This document shows, piece after piece, positions 39,601 to 51,600 of a stretch of 64,000 nucleotides of DNA. The notes under the pieces were generated by a model. The model saw only the letters and a list, made by a program, of their open reading frames with translations. It did not search any database and was not told where the DNA came from. Position numbers and translations under genes: made by a program. Origin of the DNA: Prostheceraeus crozeri. Its lineage: Eukaryota; Platyhelminthes; Polycladida; Euryleptidae. The number at the start of each line of letters is the position of its first letter. The stretch's first letter is position 1. The stretch covers positions 248,001 through 312,000 of the forward strand of contig CAJQUW010007429.1 of assembly GCA_907163375.1 (NCBI GenBank), in the 5' to 3' direction.

Positions 39601-42600
39601 CTTGTTACATGTTATTTGATTTTGCCCGAGATTAATGATTGAAAATTTTGGGAATACAAAGAGGTGTTATTTCTCAAACCGATACGAGCGCACTTCGATT
39701 ATAAAGAGTACATAGTCATTTTCAGGAACAATTGAATAAGCAAGTGGAAGAGGATTTATAACATGGTTTTATGGCATCCAATCATTATCGACCAGACATT
39801 ATGTGACAACCGTCAACCCCATCCGCTCACCCAAAAGTCGAAGAAATTTCGCAAAAGAGTAAACGTAGTATATATGTTTGAAGATATTGGTGATTGAAAC
39901 TGTCGAATTTTACTAAATAGTTGACACGAGTGTGTTGAATTTTTTCTTATCGAATTGACGATTTTTTACTGTCATGTAAAATGATACATTTTCTTCTCAT
40001 TGAAACATTTTTACGCAATTTTCATTATAGTCTGTTGCCTTTCATTTACTTAGGTTGAACACTTCTTGCGTAAAATTACAGATTGAGTCACAGAATCTGA
40101 ACTGGGATACGCAATCGAGAGTGGGATCGTGGAAGAACTTCCAACACAAGCCAGGAGGTGGCAACGTGCAGGTGAGAGTTTGGTAATGAATTCTCTATGG
40201 AAAAGAAAACACACACGCTAAATCAAGTGTAAAAGCCTAGCTTATTCTGACCCACAACAGAGACACTGTCTACCTGCAATGTCATTCTCATGGCTTATGT
40301 CTCTGAAAGTAATGCAAAACTGAAAGCATTCTTATGTTGGTGAATACTTTGAACAACTATAAGTTAGATCTCATTCGAAAATATGATTCGGAAGTTGAGC
40401 TGCATGTTGCTAATTACAGGAATTTATGTTCAAGATCAATGAGTCCAGACGGATTCTCAAGTACATGATACAAATACCAGTCCTCCGTTGTTGCATAAAT
40501 TATTGTCCCTGTTTTTAATTGACACAAGTATGTCACCCCTCAGGTTGAATCCATAAATGTGACGGTTGCAAAAATAATGTTTTCGTGGCCGTATATCCTC
40601 GGTCAATAAACTTTCCAACGTGAAAATGTTTGCACAATATGCATGAGAGAGGACAATTTAATAACATCAATGAATGTTTACTCGGTTTCGTTTTTAGCTC
40701 AGTCTCATGAACTGAGTTGTGGCTGTATCAGGGTGGACATTTTTGATTTTTCAAAAATGACAGCGTTTGTTAAATTCTGTCGTCCTTGTTGAACGAATAC
40801 CTAATTACATATTGCGTATTAATCTTATAAAATGAGGGGCGTGCGGTGGATTTGCAGGTTGGATCTTCACTTCATGTATACCATTTATCAGCATTCCTTT
40901 GTGTTCTCAATGGCAAAAGTGATAATGTGGTTTTAAATGGCAAATTGTCTTGCGACTATTTCTATTCGTATGTCCTCATGTTTAATTAATAACGTAATTA
41001 TTTTCTTGACTTATATTGTAATCGATCCCGTTTCTCCATTAAGATTCTCATTATTTGAGCGAGGAATGGACTGTATATGAAATAAACGATGTGTTCATTA
41101 TTTATCATGGGCTTTATTTTGAGCATCACTTAAACTGTCGTCCTTGTTGATGAATTAATCACTTATATAAGTAAGGAAATAATTGCGCAAGTCACAGGCT
41201 AGAAATCAAAATTGCAACATTTATGGTGATTGTTTCAGACACCAGAGTGCATACATGCATTATGCAATCAACCATCAATGAATGTGCCATTACACGTTTT
41301 GCATTTGCCTGGAACTACAAGGAGCAGATGTTCCTGAGCTGTTCAGTAGTCTCCACCATTTCAAGTCGTACTCTAATACAATGATATTGAAATAGCATAG
41401 ACTGCCAATTTTGCGATTTGTGATTGATATTCAGGAAACATTGTCCCACTTTGATATTCGTAAAATGTGAGTTATTGCCTATGGGAAATGTCTTAGATAG
41501 CAATTGTGAAGCTTGATTTTGCAACACAATCTTGAGTATACAATCTTGTAGCTTTTTTCACCAACTCCTGAGTTTGACGCAGACTACTGATATTGCTATG
41601 CACATTGATGAGATGCTGTACTGGTGAATTTCAAACAGCAGGATATCCATTTCGTTGCAACATAAGAACGCAAAAATATACATTCTGAGAGGGTCTGGTT
41701 TTGCCATCCTTTCAAGTCAAGAAAATAAACATGAAGTTATATCTCAGAGCGGTTGAATGACTTGAATTCGACATTAGAATTTAACAATCTAGCATAGCCA
41801 TAGAAATATTGTTCTGTCCGAGTGGTTTTTCTGCAATATACATCAACAATGCCTTATCAAATTCATAATCGATTCACCAAGTGAAAGTCAAGTTTAAAGT
41901 GATAAATTCTAGTATTTTACATTCACTAATCGAGTAATGTGTTTATAAACTTAGATTTGAGAAAATGCGCTTTTTGACGTCCTTAGCAAATGTGTTGAAG
42001 ACACGTGAGCTAAATTGAGTCAAGCACTAGCGAAGTAAAAACAGAACTGGATAATGATAACAAGAAGCATGACTACTATAGCTTTGAAATACCAAAGAAA
42101 TAACCGAATATAGAGAACAGAAGAATATTTTTCTGGGTTTCAACATACCGGCAATAAAAGTTGCAAAATTTAGAAAATCACTAGCGTCAGAATCATTGTC
42201 AAGCCACCCGCTATTACTAGTGTCGGCAGAGTACATGTTGTTTAAGTTTCTATCTTACTCAGAACAGTTGCGGTCGGAAAGATAGGATGTTGACGTGTTT
42301 TTGGACTTAGTCTGTGTCCCATCTATGGCAGTCATTAGAAACTCAGCCACAGCTCGTTGCATAATACAGTATCAGCTTGAAAATGATTGTTACATGATTT
42401 TGTGCTACATTGAAGTGCCCACAAGCTTGCAGATTTTATCCATTGTTACCTTGACCACCTGTTATGTCTTCCCTTCAGTTCTATTCACTGATCAAGGGTT
42501 GTGGTTTTTTCTATAGTTAATAATGGAAAATTCTTGTTGGTTGATGTGTTAGCTGTACCGGATATGAAGTGTTTTCACATATGAAGTTTTGTCATATAAT

Positions 42601-45600
42601 TAACGTACGTTGCGAGCCTCGGGACAGGACAGAGCAACAGAATGTCCTAGCTTACCAGAGCTGAGGTATTTGCTGATATAGCTCCAAGTCTTTCCCCCCA
42701 ATTCCTTTCGAAATGTCTGTGCTTAGATTTGAATCACTCGCTTTCTTATCGCTGGATATTGCTACATGTACCAATGTAAGATTTTTTGCTGACAATTTTG
42801 TACCTCAATTTCTACTTTGTGTTTTTCTGATGGTAGATAGCGATACTCATCGGGCAGCTTTAGGGTAATATAAGAATTCGAGGTGTTTTCGGTGTGTAGT
42901 ACAATTTGTGATGTGCATTATTCATAATTTCATTTCTGAATCTGAAGAGATTTCAGAGATGCCGAGTACAAATTCACATGAGCAAACAGATAAAAGTTTT
43001 CTTGCATTATTTTTCATTTCTATAATGATTGAAATATTAGATGTTAAAATTTACATCAGTCCGAAACGTCGGCACTGAATAAATCATATTAGTTGTCATT
43101 TTAGTGTCTTACATTTCTGGAGATATCTCACACTAAACCTATTGGCTAAAGTTATGAATCCCAAACACCTGATGACGGCATTGAAATATAACTAGACACC
43201 GACATCTTAGGTGAATATTATTGTAATTTTAGATTTTTTTTAAGTTAATCAAAAATCCTAAGGAACGACCATGGTAAATGCCTATTAGCCGATGGCATAG
43301 CTTCACAAAGATCTTTACTCAATAATTGTGACTTTGTTTTCTTGGTATTCTTGTCGCAGAGATCTTCTAAGTTGGCTTGAATGGCACTCCTCTTAAATTT
43401 CAAATTCGAATTTTTTAAATGAGGTTTGCCACAGGCATGTTGCTGAAGTTGAGACTTTTGAACAGCAGTAAAGGTGCACTCACAGGCTTTGCAGAAAATA
43501 ATCCTCTGGTTCGGTGGAAATTTGAAAGAGTCTTCTTCTTTCGTTTTAAATTCACGAAGCCATTTGAGTCTTGTTCTGGACATAGTGCATGTGCGGCGTT
43601 GATTATTAATCAACACATGATTGCGTTAAAATACTGTCGTATTCCAAGAACCTGGGAATCCCAAAAGGCTACAAATAGCTTCTGACTTATCAGGTGCTAG
43701 TGGCAGTGAATCTCATGCAAGCGTATGAAGACACTGACAAACACAGGCGAACATTCATCATGCCACAATGTGAGTAGATAAGTTAATCAAATAGCAAGTT
43801 TTTGTCGTAATGACAATATTTAGGTCAGTGTTCCGCAAACTAGGTTTTTTCCGGCTGCATGCGGCCGGTTGACTCGATCCAAAAATTTGGGTTTTGCGGC
43901 CGGAAGGTCTGATTAATGAGTTCTCATTGGTTTCATTTCAATTAGAAGTGAGAATTAGGAGGTCTGAATTTATTTGTCGATTGCATCAAATCGTTGAAAT
44001 CTGAATTTAATACAAGATTCAATCAATTTAGATCCCAGAAATTATTCTTTACTCTTCTGACTGATCCATGGGTGGTTCAACCAGATGAATTGATCGCATA
44101 AGCGCCATCTGTATCTACGGAAGCTCTTCCATAATGTAAATTGGAGCTGATTGAAATGCAAGCAAATGACGCATTACAACGAAAGCACAGCAGTTTGGAG
44201 TCGATTCTTCAATTCTGGAAAAAGTTCATTACAAAAATATACGCAGTGTCAGCACGATTGTCACTTCCATGCTTGGATCCACATTTGCATACGAACAAAC
44301 ATTTTTGCTGCTTGACTATGTAAACGACTTTATGCGAGCACACCTTGGATCTAATCAACGCTGTGGTCACAAATTTCGAACCTAATTTCAATAAACTGCT
44401 CTGAAATTCAAGTACATCCATCACATTGATATTCTTTCTGTGATCAATTATAATTCGTTCGTTCAATAAATGATTGTCGTCTGTCTAATGAATACTTAAA
44501 TCTAATAAAATCTTTTGATTTGTTTAAAATCTAATGAATAATAATATTACAGTTTGGGGATCCAATAATTGAATGATGCAAATAAAATGGCAGTTTTGAT
44601 ACTATTATGCGTATATAGAACATGATTATTCTAAAATGCGGCCGGAACGAAAAGTATTTACCTGAATTTGGCCGGAAGGGGTTCAAAGTTTGCGGAACCC
44701 TGATTTCGGTGATCTAGATGATTTTACAAAATATCCGGAATTTAGGTGGAAAAATTATTTTAGGTGATTCACCTAAGTTGTCACTGTCTATATATAACTT
44801 TATCTATACTTAGCGCTCTATTACACGTCATTCGAACCTAGCTGCGTTATGATAATGCTGGATATAGTAATGGCTTTCAATTCCACGTATTTCAGCCCGA
44901 TTTCTCTCGCTCAATCGGTCTAGTTGGATGATGAGTTATACTGCTAGTAGATGGAAATGAAATTTGTATGAATAGAGCTTCGAGTGGATGATTCGTCAGA
45001 GATAAACCTTTCATATACGTGAACGGTTAACATAACTTCATCAGTTTAAAAAACTGAAGGTTATCCTTAGAGATCGTTTGATTGTTTCTGTTGCTTTGAT
45101 GTCTTAATAAGTCGTTATCAAATTTAACGCAAGCTGTTGGAATTCAACTTCTCTAATTTGAGAATACCATGAATTTCATGAAGCCTCATTAGCCATTGAA
45201 AACTTACTATTGATATCAATGCCAAGCTCATCATGTGATGCTCTGTGATCACGGGACAGTCATTATATTTCGGCACCTCTTTGCGTGTGAGAACAATGCA
45301 TACGAGCGTAAACTTCTGAATAACGATAAGGTGTGACATCAGTGCAATTTCATGTCGTTGTTTTAAGTCAAAAGGTTGAGCATTGATTGTTTGCAAACAT
45401 TTAATGTTCAACAATGTCTCACGATAAGGCATCTGCAAAAAACTAAAGAGATTTGATAGTAAAGCATATGAAAAATTCTGTTTTGATTTGGACATCACGA
45501 AACATTATGCATTTTGTCGCTATTGTGGTTGTCAAGTCTGCAGTTACAAGCACTTGTTTTTACATAACGAAAAATAGATTCACATTGAACTCGCAAAGCA

Positions 45601-48600
45601 GGGTTGAAATATTCATCATTTGGAAAAGCCTGACTACCGTATTTTTCATGTAAGACTCAAAGGCTTCGGTAAAATTTTCATTGATTGTGCACGAAAATGT
45701 TGGCTTCAAATAGAATCACAATGCTTTGATTTGGCACTTCATTTTCAACATCATCAGGACTCATTGTCAATTTAAAATATCCTAAATATATCTATATCCT
45801 AATATGTCTAATATCCAAATGCATTTAAACCCTCATCAGAAGACACATTTTTCATTAAATTGAAATTACTATGTGAAAATGATGTCGAAAATGTGCCTGT
45901 CAACAAAAGAAATAATATTTCTAAATTAATTGAATCATTTGGCTGACTAACAAAAGAGTCTAATTTGTATCACCGCAGCAACTGTGTTTTTGGGCATCAG
46001 TTCGTTGTATTGATTTCTTCCTGAACGAGACATCCGATTGACTTGATCTCTGAATTGATAATAGTCCCGAGTATAATGATACTTGATCTATTGTTGTAGC
46101 CGATCAAATCTCAAAAGCAAAAGATCAGCTTGTAGCATGAGTGAGAATAAAAGCATCCTCAAAATTTGGAAATTTTCATCGGCGACGCAAATCATCAAAA
46201 TTGATCCGAAAGACCTATTTGTTTGATTTCCTCTAAATTATATTGTTTCCAATATAGAAAAATGCTGTAATTTTAATGCATGTGAAAATTCATTGAAACT
46301 AGGGTGATTTTAAAGTCCTTACCTGGTTTTAAATCAATGTCATGGACGCTACATTTATCGGATCGCCAATTATTTTACACGAAAATATACCTGAAGCTCC
46401 AAAGTTTTATATGGTATATTGATTATTATGTATACGCGTTGTTATATGGAAGACAAGTGTCACAAATCAAAAATGACAAATTGAGTATATTAAATTTATA
46501 AGCCTCGACTACGAAATCTGGTACAACGTTACTTCACTCTATTGACATGAGAATTCAACATTCAAATTGATGTGCGTCTGAAGAAAATATAGCGGCGTCA
46601 TACGGGAGGTGATTTTTCACTTTCATGATTGGAAATAGGCTCTCCCTGCTTTTTTAAAACACTTTATTGAAATTAAAAAATATGATCGTTAAAAACCCAA
46701 CGTTTCATCCGTCACGGACTTAATCATGGGCAACAAAGTCCAGCCATTAATACCATGGGTTTATATACATCTAGTGACAGCTCGTCAGTTCATGTTTCCG
46801 ATTGAGTATCGGACCATACGATTTAATATAGTTCGCTTCAGCGATCCTGGTAAGAACAGGGTCGTTGAAGCGATCAATAAACTCAATAATAAAATCTTCT
46901 AACCTAAGGGTCAAATTACTATGAAATTGGACAATATGATCTGAGATGGCACTCTTATTATCTCCATTTGAAACGCTTCTACGATGTTCAGCATAACGGT
47001 CAGCAAACGGGCGATTTGTGGAACCGATGTAATACTCGTCACATGCAGGGCACGTGACTTTGTAGACCACATAGCGCATAGAACAATGATATTTATTCGG
47101 CAGTTGGAGACAAATGCTGCATGACGGACGAAACGTTGGGTTTTTAACGATCATATTTTTTAATTTCAATAAAGTGTTTAAAAAAAGCAGGGAGAGCCTA
47201 TTTCCAATCATGAAAGTGAAGAAAATTTGATTGGAAAAAATTCAAATATTTTATTTCATTGTGTATGGTATCACAACATTGCTTAATGACAATAGAACTC
47301 ATACATATCTTAACTCATAAATCTCATTATCAATTAAAAATTCAAACATCGTCAACTTAAGCATTTAAAAATACATACGCCTGTTGTCAAAACACAACGT
47401 GATAGCATGTTAACAGAATGGTGACTGTCGAGGGCCATATTAAAGTTGTTCTTATGGCAAAGTTTGATTCAGTGACATTACTTGAAAGACATCTTAGAAA
47501 CGAAGGGGTATCGAGCATTCCGACTCATAGGACATGAGATCAGTCTTCAACAAGTTTAAGGAGACTGGTTCAGTTTTGGACGCACCTCGATGTGGTAGAC
47601 CTCGCCGCTCTGACGACAAGATCGACGAAATTAAAGACATCTTCGAAGAAGAGAGATCCTTCCACGTCGATCCGGCAAGCAGCTGCAATTGCTGAGATTT
47701 CCTTCTCTACGGTTCGGAACGTGTTGCGGGACGATTTGAAGATGAAACCGTATAGACTGTTCACCGATGATAAAGCCGCGAGAGCAACCATGTGCAGTGA
47801 ATTCCAATAACAGATTGCCGCCGATGTGAACTTCTTGAACAGACCATGTTTCTCTGACGAGGCTATGTTCCATCTAAGTGGACGAGTCAACCGTCATAAT
47901 TGTGTGATATGGAATTCGAGCAATCTTCATACTGTTCAACAAGTACCGATCAAGTCTCCCGGAATTACCGCTTGGTGCGGTTTATTCTGTAATGAAGTCA
48001 TAGGCCCTTTCTTCTTTGATTCGACTGTGGCCTCCAAGTCCTACAAGGCAAGTGCAATGTTGGTGGAGTTCTTCATCCCGCAACTGAAGAGTAGAAGAAA
48101 ATTTTCTACGACCATCTTTCAGCAGGATGGGGTCCTTCCCCATTGGCCCCTCGAGGTGAGATCTCTATTGCACCAAAAGTTCCCTGGAAGGTGGATCGGA
48201 AGAGACGGTCCGTTCCACTGGGCTGCTCGGAGTCCTGATTTTACTCCCCTTGACTTTTTCTTTTGGGGAACTGTCAAACAGAGTATATCACAGACAACCA
48301 GCAAGTCTGGTACAATTACGAAATTTTATCATCGAAGAAATCTCTCAGATTTCATCACAAGAAATTTCTGCTACGTTCAATAGTGTTGAAAGCCGCCTTT
48401 CTGTTTGCGTGAAGAAGGTTCCCATTTTGAACAGATTCGTTAAGTCCTCCACGATATAATATAAAAAAATCAATTGATTCAAATTTTGTAATGATTTCAT
48501 TTCAATAATAAAAATTATTAGAAGACAATTGACGCTTTTTGCATAATTAATACAAATAAAATTCTATGCCAAGTATTGCGGAAATACATAATAATCAATA

Positions 48601-51600
48601 TACCACATACAACTTTGGAGCTTCAGGTATATTTTCGTGTAAAATAATTGGCGATCCGATAAATGTAGCGTCCGTGACATTGATTTAAAACCAGGTAAGG
48701 ACTTTAAAATCACCCTGTACATGTAGTTATATTTAAACAGAATGTCAATAATTGCGACCTTGAAAACCCTAAACTTAGAAGAAATGATGCATTTAATTTC
48801 CGGCTTATCTGGCGCTCACATCCTCTTTAAAGGAAAATAAATGAAAAATATATTTCAGAAACACTTACATCACATTAGCTACACCAGAAGAAATCATGCA
48901 AGAGAGGTCACACATTACATTTCAGAGAACAGCGAATTTGTAGTTTTCACAGATAGACGAAAATTGTGGTAGTACGAAAGTGCGCTAGCAAAGTTGATGA
49001 AGATTCTAAAAAATGCAAATGCCGTCACTCAATTAAATCACTCTACGCATCTAACAGTTCAGAAATTTTATTGACTGCATAGCGAGTAGGTATGACTGGT
49101 GTGATAAATTTGCTCAATATATACTTTTCCAAATTATATTCAGCTGTATTGTTTGTAGTCATATGTGAGGTTGATCCGCGCATCCCTTATTTAGGTAACT
49201 AAGGTGAGACTATACGCCATTTGGAAGAGAGGATTAGGGAACACCAGACACGACAATCAGCAATTTACGACCACAGATAAGTATGTTGTTGCCATTGCAA
49301 TATTGACAACTTTTTGTTGTTGACGTGGCATCTGACGATTACATTTTGAATATCTTAGACACAATCCACATTGCATGACTGGAGACGTCCTTGAATACAC
49401 AAATCTAAATGCAGGCTGATATTTCAATCTTTTTATAACATTTTCTTGTTTTGATGTTTTTTTTCAAAACGAAAGAGCAAACTATTCAGAAAAACATGAT
49501 ATTTTTGTTCTTCCAAATCACAGTTTTTGTTTTTTTCCAAAACTATCTAGACTGTAGCCGTAGGACAATAAAGTTATTTTTGGAGAATGAGATGGACATT
49601 CAGAGGAAAGCAGAAAGAGATGGTGAGGTTCATGCACGGACGAAACGAAAGTCATTGTGTTATTTGACTTGTTAGTTGAAGAAAGGCATTGAGAGTTTGG
49701 CTAACCCGAGTGAGATCCGGTGATACGGCAATGTCCTTTGGAGAAATTATCAAGATGTCCTCATGACGGCTCTTCATTTGAAAGTGTAGGGAGGGAGAAA
49801 GCGATGACGACCGAAACACACTTGGTAGAAGCAAGTTGTGGATAAGTGAAGAAAATTGCTCTCCTAACAAGTCCAAACGGAGAAGTGCCATAAATTTTCT
49901 TGCGCTACGATCATGTTAAATAGACCAAGTTCGTCGGAGACAAAGTCGTATGAAGTGATGATGACATGAAGACGAGAATTTGTTAGTAGAGGTACATAGA
50001 GAAATTTAGAAACCAACGACCGTCATATTCTTCAACTGCACTAAAAACATCACATACGACTATGATTTCTAGGAGGGAACAATCAATGTCATGATTCGGA
50101 GACCAGTGGAGATCACTGACAATTTCTCCTGCCAACGACTCCATGGATTTAGACAATGTTACCCATTTACAAAAAATCAGAGGAATCAGAGAATATGCTC
50201 CCGAGAAATGAGTGAAGATGCAAAAGATCGGGAAAAGTGGAGAGCAGCAATCAACAGACGATTGCCCAACACAACGGAGATCAAAAGACGAGGACGTGAA
50301 AAGGGAAAAGTAAGTAAGTTAATGCGTGAATGTTCCAAACGTTAAGTGTTTATATATCAAAAGAAGAAACTGGATGAAGTATCATTTCTCAAGAAGTCCC
50401 GCAAAGCGATCATAATCAACAAAACTATCGTCAATTGCTAAGGGATTGTCTTTTCCTATATATAGGATGTAGAAGATGGTCTCTTGCTAAAAAAAGACAG
50501 AAGCCGACTTTGTTGACAGTATTGCCTTGCCAGCATGATGCAATGAAGCAACACTATGTCACTGACTGGTATTAATTCAATCTGCGTGTTCATTTTGAAT
50601 TGGGACGTAAATAGAACACGAGTTGGCGTTGTGAGCGTTGAGTTGACATTTTAATTATTTACGATGCGATAATTAATCAATTTCCATTATAGTGTATTTT
50701 GATTGTGTCGATTGGCTGACTGTGCTATGTCATAAATTAAAACCAACCACAATTACATTTGTGTAGACCTTGCTTTGGGACATCGTGCATAGGATGTGAT
50801 GAGTTGATTCATTGGATACTTTGGTTGATAGTAGATCAACCTCACTGTGGAGTGCAATCAACTGAATTTATTCCGATGCTACACAATTCTACCGGGTGTC
50901 CATAAAGTCTGGAACCATAGAAATTAATATGGCAATGTGACTAATGTCATTATACTTGCATACAGCATTATTATATAGCCAAGAAATGCATCAGATGAAT
51001 GATCATTTAGTGAAAGCATCTTTTCGAATACTTACAAGTGTCCAAATTGTTAACCATGAACATCGTGACACTCTAAATCACTGATGTACACATTTTGACA
51101 CGAAATCGCGTTAAAAATGCGATGTCTTGCGTTCATTCCATTATTTATGTCACATGATGGCAACAGCACTTCAACTCGATTAGTTTTCAAAGTTTTCATG
51201 TGGCAAGTGAGGTAAACAAACAAAATATGCGGCATTGGATCCACGTCAATTCTCATTGGATCATAACGTCCAAGGTTCGACGGTTAAATGTGAGTGTGGA
51301 TTATGGGGAGTGCACTTGATTGGAACATTCTTCTTTTTATGAGACTATGGAAATGATGCAAAAGCAGCTATTACCTGAACTTGATGAAATTGGATGCAAG
51401 TCTGCCTTGTTCCAGCAAGATCGAGATCAGCCCCACTTTTCGGTTGACATCAAGGATGGAAATTGGCACAACGAAACATTTGATAACTGGATCGTATAGG
51501 AACAATTGAATGGGAGTCCTGACCTAGCTCAAGTAACCAAGCATATGTCATGATTTAGTTCACTTGTAAGAGCGAATACTGTAAGCATGTTTGGACGTCT

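Larger units (their letters stand above)
46300..48717 (+). mobile_element. mariner-type element (DD41D) with 134-bp terminal inverted repeats
   Basis: Inverted terminal repeats 46300-46433 and 48584-48717 differ at about four positions in 134 bp. They begin AGGGTGATTTTAAAGTCC and end TGATTATTATGTAT. A TA follows the right end (48718-48719); the left TA is not preserved. The interior has a Tc1/mariner-superfamily transposase remnant on the plus strand and a Penelope-like insertion at 46.6-47.2 kb. Near-identical ends mean a fairly recent arrival. Long terminal repeats of this size are unusual for mariners, which mostly have about 30 bp. Confidence 0.85.

Noticed and set aside
45124-45498. 124-codon minus-strand frame in intron 11
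   Set aside because: No recognisable motif and no transcript-like context.
45740-45765. Another hammerhead-like core (CCTGATGATG on the minus strand)
   Set aside because: No convincing stem II and no inverted arm nearby.
50091-50345. LINE C-terminal fragment
   Set aside because: Only DREKWRAAINRR resembles the family. The rest of the signature is missing.
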